This document shows positions 21,408 through 32,144 of a stretch of DNA of 64,000 nucleotides, piece after piece. This DNA comes from Podaxis mareebaensis. Taxonomy: Eukaryota > Basidiomycota > Agaricomycetes > Agaricales > Agaricaceae. The position numbers were made by a program, and so were the translations under genes. The DNA lies in contig JAEUWP010000115.1 of NCBI GenBank assembly GCA_018524725.1, forward strand, positions 1 through 64,000, written 5' to 3'. How positions within the stretch are numbered: the first letter of the stretch is position 1; each line of letters begins with the position of its first letter. The notes beneath the pieces are model-generated. The model did no database searches and was not told where the DNA came from. It worked only from the letters and a program-made list of their open reading frames with translations.

Positions 21408-22814
21408 ATGGCTCAGCAAAATCCACCCAAACCGACCTCAAAGGTCATGGTCGTATGTTACTCTACACTTCATTGCAGGACATATTCACAGAACGTGGCT
21501 TAGACGGGTGTCGTTGTATTCTACCTCGTTGCAGCACTTGCAGTTCGTATCCCTATTCTATGCAAGATATCTCAAGCTAACCCTGAGCATGTTCTCAGAT
21601 GGTTATGGTGTAAGCGCCGAGCTTCAACTGCCAGCAGTCCAGCGCTAATAACACCTGCAGTAACAAATGGGTGCTTAACGCCACGGACGCACCTCTATTC
21701 TTCCTCTGGACGCAACTCGTGATCGCTGCTGTCCTCTTCATCATTTCCGATATGCTTCGCCTACTTCCAGACCGTCTCTCGTTCGATTTTGCCACATGCA
21801 AAGGCCTCGTGGCCATGGTAAGCCTTAATGTCATCGGCCTCAGGTGCGTCTCCTGAATCCTTTTCACCAACTTCCTCCCGCTCACTCTGGTATGCAGTTT
21901 CAGCAACTACACCCTCAAATATGTTGACGCCTCCTTCTATCAAGTTGCCCGCGGACTTCTGCTTCCGTTCACGGTTGCAACCTCCTGCATCTTCCTGCAT
22001 ACACGTCCATCCCTTCTCATCCTCCTTGCCTGCACAGTCGTCACTCTCGGTTTCTTCATCGGCGTCTTCCTTGACGGTACACCAATCTCTATGACCGGCG
22101 TTTTCTTCGGTGTCGCCAGCTCAGCCATCACCGCCGTTCATTCCGTGGTCATCAAACGAAGTCTTACCGTCGTTAATGGCAGTGCATTAGCGCTCTCCTG
22201 GTACACCAACCTCCTGAGCGCTATCGTCCTTGCTCCAGTCATCGTCCTCGCTGGCGAAACTCCAGCCATCATGAAACTCATCTTTGGTTTGGACGAACTC
22301 TTGCGACCTGAGGATACCATCAGCCCTTTTACCACCTTTGTCTGGGGCTCTCTCATCACTGTAAGTCGGGAAATTAATGCATCAGAATTTTTGACGGATC
22401 ATGTTTCGATTTCTGATGATCCTATTCACTTCAGGGCGTCTTCGGCTTCCTTATGAGTATTGCTAGTCTCCTTTCGATCAAGGTCACTTCCCCAATCACG
22501 CATATGGTTTCGTCCGCTGTGCGTGGTGTTGCTGCTTCGCTTTTGGGAATGTGGTTATTCCACGATATTATTACGACGTACGTCTCTTCTCCTACCCCGC
22601 AGTAGTCACGTTCCCCTACTTACTCGACTCTTCCCGCTTCCGCAGCGGCCGCGCATCATCTATTGCAATCATCCTCATTGGCTCAGCCTGGTACACCTGG
22701 ATCAAGCACAAGGAATCCCTCCCTCCCGCAAGCAACTCCCCGCAGGGCGCATATGAGCGCGTCAAGATGGAGGACATGGAATCAGGTGAAAGCAAAGACC
22801 GCAAGCCTGAGTAA
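21408..22814 (+). CDS. GDP-fucose transporter-like nucleotide-sugar transporter (SLC35C1 type)
   Basis: The protein is a Golgi-type nucleotide-sugar antiporter of the drug/metabolite transporter superfamily. It starts MAQQNPPKPTSKVMV at 21408. Splicing short introns gives TGVVVFYLVAALA, MVMVNKWVLNATDAP, then LKYVDASFYQVARGLLLPF, then SVVIKRSLTVVNGSALALSWYTN, and a final helix SSIAIILIGSAWYTW. The N-K-W/Y-L motif after helix 1 and the LKYV-x-x-(S/A)FY-x-V-x-R block match human SLC35C1. About ten hydrophobic helices are visible. The C-terminus is charged (EDMESGESKDRKPE). Substrate is inferred from family resemblance; GDP-mannose or another sugar nucleotide is possible. At least five introns are needed. 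Confidence 0.85.
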
Positions 22815-23219
22815 ACTCGCAACATCCTTCCGTTTGCCCCTCATTATAACGTTATATACCCAGGTTGTAGAGGACAAACCCAACTGACAGTATAGCTTCC
22901 AGTATGTTTGTTATTTAAACACTCTTAATATTTGGTAGATATGTCGCATAATAGCGCGTCGTAATGCGGTATACAATCACACAATAGACGTCCTGGTGAT
23001 TGCTTAACAAATTGCTTGAAGTCGAGTTGAAGTGTCGTCAGGGACGTGTTGATCGTAAATTCGGCAACTTTGAAATTACGGGCGCGGGCGAGTGATAGCC
23101 GGAATTACCGGATCTCAACACTTCCCCACTCTCCTCTGCTTGTGATTATTTAAACCGTCCTCTCCTCTTTGCACTCGCTTCTCCTTTGTATCTTTATCTG
23201 CTTATCTATACGTACAGCT
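22815..23219. other. Intergenic region with promoter of the hydratase gene
   Basis: This 405-bp interval lies between two plus-strand genes. TATTTAAAC near 23,146 is a TATA-like element about 75 bp before the next ATG. Nothing else is seen. Confidence 0.4.
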
Positions 23220-24622
23220 ATGTCTGCTGATCTCTCCAAAGTCGTTGGTTTCGAGCTTCCCGACAAACCCGTACGTAGCGCACCACCATTACGACGTCGA
23301 GGATGTGCAGGAACTAAGCAAACATCCCCCCTTTTTTGCTTTCGTGGAATGCGCAGGTTGCTTGGAACAAGCGAGACTTGTTGACTTATGCTGTCGGTGT
23401 CGGAGCGAAGAATGACGAATTCCAGTTCGTTTACGGTGCGTCTTCTCTCTCACCAGGTTCATCAACGCCCAACTGACGGAAATTGGTCCCTAGAACTCGG
23501 TGAGCATCCAACCCTCCCTCCACCCCTACCTCATAATCACACATACCTAACACACGTAAAAAGACCCCAACTTTGCCCCTATTCCGACATACCCTGTCGT
23601 CCTACAACTCAAGGGTGATGGACAAGACGTCAACCTCTTTTCTGAGCGCATAAGGGGTAGGCCTATACCCGGTATGCCACCGCTGGACCCTAACCGTGTT
23701 GTATGTCTCCATTTCTCCTACGCATTGCATGCAGACCTCTTCTGACGAGTGCGTTGATGGTATGGATGCATATGTAGGTCCATGGTACACAGTCCATTGA
23801 GATCATCAAGGATATCCCTCTCGTCTCTGGACCTGGCTGGAAATGGAAGACTCGGTACACCGGTATCAGCGAGAACAGTACGTTCGTCATACATTTATTT
23901 GAGGAGCCAAGAGATCGCTTACACTTCGCACTCGAACAGAAACCGGCATCGTCCTCACGGCCGAGAACAAACTCGTCAGCCCCGACGGCCAAGTCTACGC
24001 CAAACTCTACGTACGTACCCTCCCACCACAGACCCAGCTCCAACCCAAACACCTATTCCAGAGCTCTTCCTTCAACCTCGGCGCCAAAGCCACCGGCCAA
24101 AAATACAGCAAATCCATCGCAGGCCCACCCACCGCAAAACCCATCCCAACAGCCCGAGCATCCACACCAGACTACACCATAACCGAATCCACCAGCCCCG
24201 AACAAGCCATCATCTTCCGACTAAGTGGAGATTACAACCCCCTTCACATCGACCCCCGTATCGGCAAAGCCGCCGGTTTCGGCGGTGTCATCTTGCATGG
24301 GTTGTCGACGTTTGGTTTTGCCGCGAGGGCGATTATTAAATCTGTTGGTGCGGGTGATGCGAAGAGTTTGAGGTTCTTTGGGGTGAGGTTTACGAGTCCT
24401 GTTAAGCCTGGGGATAGGCTTGAGACTCAGGTTTGGGAGGTTGGGCCTGGTCCGGAGGGGACGACTGAGGTTACGTTTGTTACGAAGAATTTGAATTCTG
24501 GAAAGGTGGGTTGAGTTGTGGTTTTCTTTTTGTGGTGTGTGTTGATTGATGATGGCTTTTTTTAGGTTGCTCTTGGTGGTGGTATTGCGTATGTTAGGAA
24601 GCCTGCGCAGGCTAAGCTCTGA
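23220..24622 (+). CDS. Peroxisomal (R)-specific enoyl-CoA hydratase 2-like protein (MaoC/hot-dog)
   Basis: The family hydrates trans-2-enoyl-CoA to (3R)-hydroxyacyl-CoA in peroxisomal beta-oxidation. Here hydratase 2 appears as a stand-alone protein rather than as part of a multifunctional enzyme. The start is MSADLSKVVGFELPDKP at 23220. Exons separated by short introns include YAVGVGAKNDEFQFVYE, an N-terminal non-catalytic hot-dog half, and the hydratase signature GDYNPLHIDP followed by AAGFGGVILHGLSTFG near 24,225-24,310. The essential Asp and His of this motif are present. The protein ends AQAKL; AKL fits the PTS1 consensus (S/A/C)(K/R/H)L, so a peroxisomal location is inferred. The gene converges on the dioxygenase gene to the right. 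Confidence 0.9.
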
Positions 24623-25278
24623 GACTTTGGAAATGGATCCTTGATGCCTTGATCTCGTTTTGTTCCTTTGTTGAGATATGCCTGCTACATGCGAGTCGAG
24701 CGATTCGACTTGTGGACTAATATACGAACTTGATCTTGAATGCTCTGACTGTACGATGCCCCGCTTCTGTTTCTTTAAGTCGAACGTCCACGCTTAAGTT
24801 GCAACATATTCAGTTAGAATCAATACATCCTGCTCGCTTCATCCTCAAATCAGGTCAGGACTATCAATGACAGCCCCTTTGTCCACCAGATGACCCATGG
24901 AGAAAGCCCGTCCGTCGTCGGAAACCAAGTTCCACGAATGGTCACCAAACCCATTTATATCGAGACTTCTCTCCCACAGAACGAGGGTTGCACAACGCAC
25001 GACAGCACCACCTTCCGAGGACCGTCCAGTCTTTTCTAAGACCAAGGATGTATGAACGTTTCACATTTGTAAATCAAAATGTGTCCATGGTAAGCTCGTC
25101 ACAACCACGTATGGTGGCAATGATCTTGGCCTTGCATTCCTTGCAGCCGTGATTGAGGTCAACGGCGACAATCCCCCCAGTGATGGATACATTCTTCAAA
25201 AATGCAATATTGTCGGCTTGCAAGGCCCATCGATGCAAACACATTCTAGGCTTTACCAAACTCGGAGGACTCGAGCGC
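24623..25278. other. Convergent intergenic region with a possible small ORF
   Basis: This 656-bp interval holds the 3' ends of two convergent genes. On the minus strand two open stretches (25074-25295, SITGGIVAVDLNHGCKECKA; and 24845-25045) look protein-like in composition. They overlap the end of the dioxygenase gene and match nothing I know. They could be an alternative 3' exon or chance. Confidence 0.3.
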
Positions 25279-26613
25279 TCAGGGTTCACGCTCAATCCTT
25301 GTCCTCAATACCCTTCCACGATCCATAATTGCATCCGCCTCTAAGTAGCATCCCTTCAACCACCGGTTCGTCTCTCCCTCCCTCAACTTCCCATTCCCAT
25401 TAACACCATCGTCTTCTTTGTCATAAAACGCCGTGCGAGCGTGCAACACCCGTCTATTGTCAAATAATACCGCGTCGCCTTCTCTCAGGGTATATTCATA
25501 TGTATTCGTTGGATCATTGAGGAACTTTGTGAATTCCTTTAATGCGGGGTAGAACTCCATTGGAGTGTTGAGGGGGAGAGGTGCTTGGAAGGGAGGGGAA
25601 TAATTTATGTGGCTGATCCGTCTTTCAGAGCCCGAGCCTTGCGATGTCAGCGGGGCGAGTTCGATGGTAGGGTGTTCATAATGCAGGTGATGTCCATCGT
25701 TGATGTAGTGGAACGCGACCGGTGAAGTGGTGAGGACGTCAAAGTGCTCTGGGTGAGTTTTCCGCAACGTTTCGGCAGCCGCAAGCGCATCGACGAAAAT
25801 CGATGTACCCCCATGCACACGGTTACGCAGGCAGTGAAGGATCTGGTAGCGCGGCGGGTGTTGGAAATACCTGATACGGTATCACTACTTAATCTTGCAA
25901 CGGGTTCTGAAGTTGAAGACTCACAGTAGATCCATGTGTAATCCCAAATCCAAATTCGTATACGCAATATTCTTACTCTCCTTCACATTCATCACATCCC
26001 ACAACAGCCCATAAAAGGTGGGCCTAATTTCGCCAAATATCTCCGCTAATTTCTTCAACTCGCACCTCTCGTTACTCGTCTCTTGGTTCGGGACACCAGT
26101 GACGAATAATAAGCCGTACCGCGCCAGTTGCGTTATTCCTTTCACAAGCCCCCTTGGTGTACCGATCACATCATACGGGATGAACAGCTCCGATCGTCGA
26201 ATTGACTCGTTATCCCACGACACGGCAGTGATATCTTTATGAAACTCGTGTAATCTTGCCGGGTTAGAGTACGTCTCGAGAAACGGACGCGGATACACAG
26301 ACTTGTGGCCGTCCAACCAAGTGATTTCAAGACCATGGTCGGTTATCCTGATTCCCTCATGGTTGAGGGAGATGGGCTTGACATCCAGAGGGATATCGGA
26401 CGTCCGGTGCAATTTTTGCTTGGTTGATGGGTGGATACATTCTGGTGAGGATTGACAGGAATCGCGCAGCCAGATATACGGGAAGGTTGTATTGTTGAGG
26501 GCGTGGATAGTGACCCCGGCTTGTGAGGGCGTTATTGATGACCAGGCGCGTTTCCATGACGCGAAATTTGTGAATGTACGATTGAGGGTGGACAAACGTG
26601 CGTGGCGAAGCAT
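25279..26613 (-). CDS. Gamma-butyrobetaine dioxygenase-like Fe(II)/2-oxoglutarate oxygenase
   Basis: The family hydroxylates gamma-butyrobetaine (last step of carnitine synthesis) or trimethyllysine (first step). The N-terminal DUF971-type part contains YIWLRDSCQSSPECIHPSTKQ (about residues 45-65) with the Cys/His zinc site of this family. The catalytic jelly-roll has the iron ligands in LGLHMDLLYFQHPP (H-x-D) and RVLHARTAF near the C-terminus, plus DNRRVLHAR for 2-oxoglutarate. One intron at about 25,872-25,925 falls right after HMDLL. The chosen start (MLRHARLSTLNRTF, 26613) gives a basic, Arg-rich N-terminus consistent with a mitochondrial presequence. An upstream extension to 26751 has no ATG. 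Substrate is inferred from family. Confidence 0.9.
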
Positions 26614-27550
26614 GGATAGGATGGGTTTGGAAACAGCGGGATTGCTGAGGATAATTCGTTTGGAATGAGAATGGTTTCGAGGAGGCCGCCGGAAAGCAGC
26701 TATTTGATTAGATTTGATCAAGTATAAATCACACTTGTAGCTTGGTGCCACACTGACGATTCCGGTTATCAGCGAACAAATTACATGGCACTTTGTTTCG
26801 AGGTACTGCGGTTAGTCTGACTCGAGCTCCCAAAGGTCAACGAATTTAAGGAGGCTCGCCCGCCGATACTATTTTCCTGCAAGTCCTGTCGTCCTTTCTT
26901 TATCGGAAACTGAGTCCGCTGGCCAAGGCCATCAAAGGTGAGGTGGGTATTGAAGCTGAATGTCGAGATGTAGTACTTTGGGCCACCGGGATACCAGCTC
27001 TAAGAGTGAACGGTGGGCGTATATGTAGTACCGCCAAACCCGTAACTGCCTGAAAGGCAGCTAGCCTTCGCCAAAGAATCCCTAAGAACGTCCGCATACG
27101 GGCCTCTCGAGTTCCACTTTATGGGTTACCGAAGGAGGTGGTCTGTTTCGTTGTCAATTCAGTCTTCAAAACCTCAGGACCATCGTTCCCGACGACCGGG
27201 ACTGTGAGTTGTATTCTTTCAACACTTTGTAGAGAGAACTTCGCTCACCATGAACTTAGCCTTGATGATCAATGCCATTAAACCTGCGACCGCTACGCCA
27301 TCCTCAAAGACCATGCGAACCTGAGATCTTGCCTGGGGCTAAATGATGAATGAAAGATCTTGTATTCCTTGCTTCTGGTTTCTTCTATAAGGAAGGCTGG
27401 GAGGGATTGCGAGCTATTGAAACGGGTCAGATCACACTGCTCCCAATGCTCGGTATTCACTCCACTTTACGCCGTCATCTACAGGCACGACAAAGCTTCA
27501 GATTGACATATTTATCAGGTGAACTGTGTTTTCTACTATTGTCACTCAAA
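26614..27550. other. Intergenic region, no gene supported
   Basis: This is 937 bp between the dioxygenase start and the copia insertion. The right part was the original downstream flank of the carboxylesterase gene before the copia element inserted. Short open frames on both strands show no recognisable domain. Confidence 0.5.
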
Positions 27551-27555
27551 CCAAC

Positions 27556-27721
27556 TATTGCGGAAGGTAGTGGATCGAGTGAGAGATAGAGAGTGGAGTA
27601 TATTATATTACGCTAGCATCGAGTAGTTTTATATCTTGTATACATGAGTCATCGTACATAAAGAGTAATTTCCTGTGCTTTCTCGCACCATGGAACGACG
27701 ACTCGACTTGCTAACCCAACA
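27556..27721 (-). repeat. 3' LTR of copia element
   Basis: This 166-bp LTR is identical to 31957-32122. The polypurine tract TTGAGGGGGAG (minus strand, 27722-27732) abuts it and overlaps the ORF's stop codon. The preceding CCAAC at 27551-27555 is the target duplication. Confidence 0.97.
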
Positions 27722-27728
27722 CTCCCCC

Positions 27729-30700
27729 TCAAGTCGAGGACATACCGAGTTCATCTCGATGTCTCTCGAATTTCTGTTTTTGTAGAGGCTTAGTAAATAT
27801 ATCAGCTGTTTGGTAGAAATCCGGACAATAACGGATCTCAATTTTGTTCTCTTTTACTTTTTCACGAATAAAATGATGTTTAATGTCGAAGTGCTTTGTT
27901 CGTTTATGATATTGAGGATTCTTTGCAATCGCAATAGCTCCTTCGTTGTCACCATATATTATATTTGGTTTTACTTGGGGATGTCCCAATTCCATATATA
28001 GATTTCGTAGCCACATTGTTTCTTGGGTTGCATTGGCATACGAAATATATTCGGCTTCTGTAGTTGACAATGAAACAGAGTTTTGTTTTCGTGATCCCCA
28101 GGTTATTGCACCTTGACCGGATATGAATACATATCCAGATATAGACGTCCGATCGCTATTACTTGTGAAACTGGCGTCCGAATATCCGATGAATTTATTT
28201 TCATTTTTATGTGGAGTACTTTTGTCTCCTCGATATGTTATTCCTAATTCTTTTGTTCCATTCAAATAACGTAGTATACGTTTTGCTGCATTCCAGTGCT
28301 CAAGCTGAGGGTCAGCTGTGTATGATCCGAGCCTGTGAACTGCATATGTGATGTCGGGTCTAGTTGCTACTGCAGCATACATCAGAGACCCGATTAATGA
28401 TGCGAATGCATTGCTCCGATTTAGTTCTTTCGACTGTTCAGTCTGTTCCCGCAGTGGGAGGTCCCTGTCCATTGGGACTCTGACTGGGTTAGAGTCTTTC
28501 ATCCCGTTTTTCGTGATAATTGACTCTATATATTTGGTTTGTGTAATTTTTATTGTTCTTTTCTCTCTATTTCTATGGATCTCTATCCCAACTATTTTGG
28601 AAGGGTCTCCGAGATCCGTAATCTCAAATAATTTATTTAAGTCATTTTTTAGTTCTTTCATGAGATCTGAGCTACTTGCAAAGAGTAGGAGATCATCGAC
28701 CCAGACTGTTATTATCTGTATCCCTTTTTGGGTTTTTTGGATATACACGCAAGGGTCAGAGACCAAGCGCTTAAATCGGCACTCTTGCAGCCTTGTATTT
28801 AATTCCTCATTCCATTCACGGCCTGATTGCTTTAGCCCATATAATGTTTTAATCAGTTTACATACTCTGTTGGTGCCGTCAGTGCACCCTTCTGGCTGTT
28901 CCATATATATTTCTTCTTTTAGTTTTCCATTTAGGTAAGCACCTTTTACATCCATTTGCTGGATTTCCCAGTTTTCGGATGCAGCAAGTGCAAGGATGGC
29001 TCGTACAGTCTCAAGCCGGACTACTGGGGAGAATGTATCATTATAATCCATCCCTGGTATTTGTGTGTATCCCCTTGCTACAAGTCGCGCTTTATATTTG
29101 GTTAATTTTCCTTCTTTATTATATTTCCTTGTAAATACCCATCTATTGGTAATGGGTTTTTGGTCCGCTGGTGGGTCGACAAGTACCCAAGTGCCCATTT
29201 TGTTTAATTGTTCTAGCTCCGCTTTTACTGCCTTTTCCCATTCTGGCCATTCAGGGGACATCGTTGCTTCCCTGAGTGATTTAGGTTCTGTGTTCCTGAG
29301 ATCAGTCTCAGCAAACACAGTGTACACAATTTCGGCAGTTGATTGGAGCTCATTGTTTTGTTCATCTTCCTCATCTGGGTCATCAGATAATTCAGGCATT
29401 GGATCGTCCAACTCTGCATAGTTGTGACGAGTTTTTTGTCTTTTACTTTTCCATGGAATAATATTATCATTGTTATTCTTTCTTTTCTTTGGTGTTGTCA
29501 TGTTCTGTGAGGGTGCCTCCGAACCGGCTGCCTCCCCCTCACGATCAACACTATCAGTTTCTGGTTCTTCATGGAACCTATAATTTCGTGTTATTTTTAT
29601 ATTTCGTGTGTGCACACTATAGAATTTAATTGATTTTGATCCATCTTCAAATCCCACGAAGATGTGTCGCTCCGCTTTTGGTTGTAATTTATTTATTTCT
29701 TCATTTGGACGGAGTACCCAAACTGGTGCTCCGAATTCTTGGAGGTGGCCGACCTCAGGCTTTTTGCCTGTCCATGCCTCTTCAGGTGTTTTCTTTTCTA
29801 AAGCCCTTGTGTGTGTCCTATTTCGGACATATGTTGCATGTTCTATTGCTAGTTCCCAGAGAAACTCTGGGAGTTTTCGGGCTATTATCATTGCTCTCAT
29901 TAATTCAGTAAGTGTTCGATTCATTCTTTCGGCTACACCATTCTGTGATGGTGACCGAGGTGCTGATGGTTGAAGCTCTATGCCCCTATCCAGGCACCAA
30001 GTCTTTATGTTATCGTTTATATATTCTTTTCCATTGTCACACCTGACCGCTTTGGGGACAATATTATATTGGGTTTTTAGGTTCATTATGTAATGTTTTA
30101 GATTGTTTGCCACCTCATCTTTTGTTTTTAAGAATTTTACAGTGCAATGATGACTGTAATCATCAATGAAGGTGACATAATAATTATGACCTCGAATTGA
30201 GGTTGTCCTTGCTGGTCCCCATACATCAGTGTGAATTAATAGTCCTTGTTTCATCATTCGTGTTTCTGCTTGTTTTGGGAACGGTGTTATAGTCAATTTT
30301 GCTTCTGTACAGGCTGTACAGTTTGGTAGTGGTGAGTTTTCATCTACGAAAATCCCTTTGATTAGGTCTTGTTTTACCATTCTCACTAGGCTCCAGTAGC
30401 CAACATGACTGAAACGTTTGTGTAGCTCAGTCCATGTCCATTTTTGGACAGCTATATTTGCACTTTCATATTCATTGTTTTTATGGTTAGGGATTTTCGT
30501 CTTTGCATCTAGGAAATATAGTCCCTTTTTCTTGTATGCCTGTACTAATATATCTCCTGTCATTCCATAAATGGTCATTATTCCATTGTTTGATTTAAAT
30601 GTTCCACCTTTCTCGTCAATTCGTCCTAATGAGAAAAGGTTGTTTGGGGCTTCAGGTACATATAATACGTCTTTTAGTGTGATTACCCTTTCGATGCCCC

Positions 30701-31952
30701 TGTGTTTAGTAATTAATTTAATCGTTCCTCTCCCCCTGGCTTGAGCAGGAGTCTTCCCTACACCATTAACTGGTTTCGTGATTGATTGGAAGTCTAGGAA
30801 CATTGACTGTTTGTTCGCAATATGTGATGTGGTAGCAGAATCAGCTACCCAATGATAGGCGTCAAATTGTGTATTCATCATGTGTTCATTCATCTTTACA
30901 GTAGTACTGTATGCTACCTCTTTATCTTCCTCCATCGGCTCGTCCTCCTGTGGGTCTCGTGCCTGATGGGCATGTTCAATCTTGAGCCGTTTCGTAGGTG
31001 GTCCATCTCGACTCCCACCAACTGTCCAGCACTCTTCAGTGAGGTGTCCGAATTTCCCACAATGGGTACACTTCAGTTTCCCTTTGAAGTGGCACTGTGC
31101 TGTGATATGTCCCTTATGATTGCATATCTTGCATCGTTGGGATCTTGTCATGTGCCTTTGCTGGTGCTCGATCTTTCGTTTCTTCCCAGTATGTGTTGTT
31201 TGGGTGTAATAGGCTTCTTCTCGAGTCGCCGTCAGGGCAGTGCTTCTACCTTTCCCTTTTCGGCAGTAATATTCATCCCTTATGACGCTAATCAACTGTT
31301 GCGTCGTCAAGGGTTTATCATTAGGGTCATCACTCTTCCGAGTATGGGCACCCATATATGCTGAGGTAAAGGTGTCCCACTCCTCCGGGAGTGATGCAAT
31401 AAGGATTGTTTTGAAATCCTCTTCGGAGACGACAGAGCCCATCAAGTGTAGCTTCCGTTGGATCTCCTTGAGGTCATTTATGTGTCTCGTAATGTCGGTA
31501 CTGCTATCAGCTCTGGTCGTGTATAGTGCACGACGCATTGCTGTAATTGTAGACTGTCCACGAGACTCATGGACTGCCTTTAGGTTTTGCCACATTTGGG
31601 CAGCAGTATCCGCATTATCGGTATGAATTATTTGGTCATCGCTTATGTTAATAGCGATTAGGGCCTGAGCGACCCTGTCATTTTGTTCCCATGCTTCTAG
31701 GGCTTCTTGGCCCCCCTCATTGGGTTTGGGAACTGTTCCTTCGACGTAGCCGAGGACTTTGTGTAGCCCGAATAGAATAATGATCCTTCTTTTCCAGGCT
31801 AACCAATTGTCATCCTTCAGCTTATCTATTTTACATGAGGAGAGATTAAAAGTAGGTGTCGTATTGACTGGATGTTCTGTCCCCTGTGGGACAGTCATCA
31901 TAGTAGTGTCTCCCTCAGTGTTGTTCAGTGTATGTGCGTCGGCGGGGCCCAT
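27729..31952 (-). CDS. Copia Gag-Pol polyprotein, intact (1407 codons)
   Basis: Domains appear in copia order: gag (residues about 40-250), two CCHC zinc knuckles (CKICNHKGHITAQC and CTHCGKFGHLTEEC, about 275-312), protease with DSATTSHI (about 370), and integrase with H/C zinc region (CTACTEAKLTI). The core residues are in LIHTDVWGPAR, VRCDNGKEY and SQNGVAERMNRTL, so the D-D-E triad is complete. RT has MDVKGAYLNG, LYGLKQSGREWN and WVDDLLLF (catalytic DD present). RNase H has GYSDASF, STTEAEY and DNEGAI. All catalytic sites are intact and there are no stops. The ATG lies only 4 bp inside the 5' LTR. No frameshift separates gag from pol, as is usual for copia. Confidence 0.97.
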   Translation of the reverse strand: MGPADAHTLNNTEGDTTMMTVPQGTEHPVNTTPTFNLSSCKIDKLKDDNWLAWKRRIIILFGLHKVLGYVEGTVPKPNEGGQEALEAWEQNDRVAQALIAINISDDQIIHTDNADTAAQMWQNLKAVHESRGQSTITAMRRALYTTRADSSTDITRHINDLKEIQRKLHLMGSVVSEEDFKTILIASLPEEWDTFTSAYMGAHTRKSDDPNDKPLTTQQLISVIRDEYYCRKGKGRSTALTATREEAYYTQTTHTGKKRKIEHQQRHMTRSQRCKICNHKGHITAQCHFKGKLKCTHCGKFGHLTEECWTVGGSRDGPPTKRLKIEHAHQARDPQEDEPMEEDKEVAYSTTVKMNEHMMNTQFDAYHWVADSATTSHIANKQSMFLDFQSITKPVNGVGKTPAQARGRGTIKLITKHRGIERVITLKDVLYVPEAPNNLFSLGRIDEKGGTFKSNNGIMTIYGMTGDILVQAYKKKGLYFLDAKTKIPNHKNNEYESANIAVQKWTWTELHKRFSHVGYWSLVRMVKQDLIKGIFVDENSPLPNCTACTEAKLTITPFPKQAETRMMKQGLLIHTDVWGPARTTSIRGHNYYVTFIDDYSHHCTVKFLKTKDEVANNLKHYIMNLKTQYNIVPKAVRCDNGKEYINDNIKTWCLDRGIELQPSAPRSPSQNGVAERMNRTLTELMRAMIIARKLPEFLWELAIEHATYVRNRTHTRALEKKTPEEAWTGKKPEVGHLQEFGAPVWVLRPNEEINKLQPKAERHIFVGFEDGSKSIKFYSVHTRNIKITRNYRFHEEPETDSVDREGEAAGSEAPSQNMTTPKKRKNNNDNIIPWKSKRQKTRHNYAELDDPMPELSDDPDEEDEQNNELQSTAEIVYTVFAETDLRNTEPKSLREATMSPEWPEWEKAVKAELEQLNKMGTWVLVDPPADQKPITNRWVFTRKYNKEGKLTKYKARLVARGYTQIPGMDYNDTFSPVVRLETVRAILALAASENWEIQQMDVKGAYLNGKLKEEIYMEQPEGCTDGTNRVCKLIKTLYGLKQSGREWNEELNTRLQECRFKRLVSDPCVYIQKTQKGIQIITVWVDDLLLFASSSDLMKELKNDLNKLFEITDLGDPSKIVGIEIHRNREKRTIKITQTKYIESIITKNGMKDSNPVRVPMDRDLPLREQTEQSKELNRSNAFASLIGSLMYAAVATRPDITYAVHRLGSYTADPQLEHWNAAKRILRYLNGTKELGITYRGDKSTPHKNENKFIGYSDASFTSNSDRTSISGYVFISGQGAITWGSRKQNSVSLSTTEAEYISYANATQETMWLRNLYMELGHPQVKPNIIYGDNEGAIAIAKNPQYHKRTKHFDIKHHFIREKVKENKIEIRYCPDFYQTADIFTKPLQKQKFERHRDELGMSST

Positions 31953-31956
31953 AACC

Positions 31957-32122
31957 TATTGCGGAAGGTAGTGGATCGAGTGAGAGATAGAGAGTGGAGT
32001 ATATTATATTACGCTAGCATCGAGTAGTTTTATATCTTGTATACATGAGTCATCGTACATAAAGAGTAATTTCCTGTGCTTTCTCGCACCATGGAACGAC
32101 GACTCGACTTGCTAACCCAACA
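31957..32122 (-). repeat. 5' LTR of copia element
   Basis: This 166-bp LTR is identical to the other copy and is followed (in window coordinates) by the target duplication CCAAC at 32123-32127. TGGGCCCC directly inside the LTR overlaps the start codon and could be the tRNA primer site; this is a guess from position. Confidence 0.97.
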
Positions 32123-32144
32123 CCAACGATATCAACTCTGAAAC

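Larger units (their letters stand above)
27556..32122 (-). mobile_element. Intact, young Ty1/copia LTR retrotransposon
   Basis: Two identical 166-bp LTRs (27556-27721 and 31957-32122) flank a single uninterrupted ORF. The 5-bp target duplication CCAAC lies at 27551-27555 and 32123-32127. On the minus strand the LTR begins TGTTGGG and ends GCAATA, so its termini are TG...TA instead of TG...CA. The identity of the LTRs, the perfect target duplication and the intact ORF indicate a very recent insertion. Unlike the gypsy block it is not CpG-depleted. It sits just past the stop codon of the carboxylesterase gene in the same orientation. Confidence 0.97.

Noticed and set aside
26614..26751. N-terminal extension of the dioxygenase to 26751
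   Set aside because: The first codon there is GTG, not ATG. The ATG at 26613 gives a plausible mitochondrial presequence.
28348..31971. Open frames on the plus strand opposite the copia polyprotein
   Set aside because: They are shadows of the intact minus-strand ORF and carry no domain.
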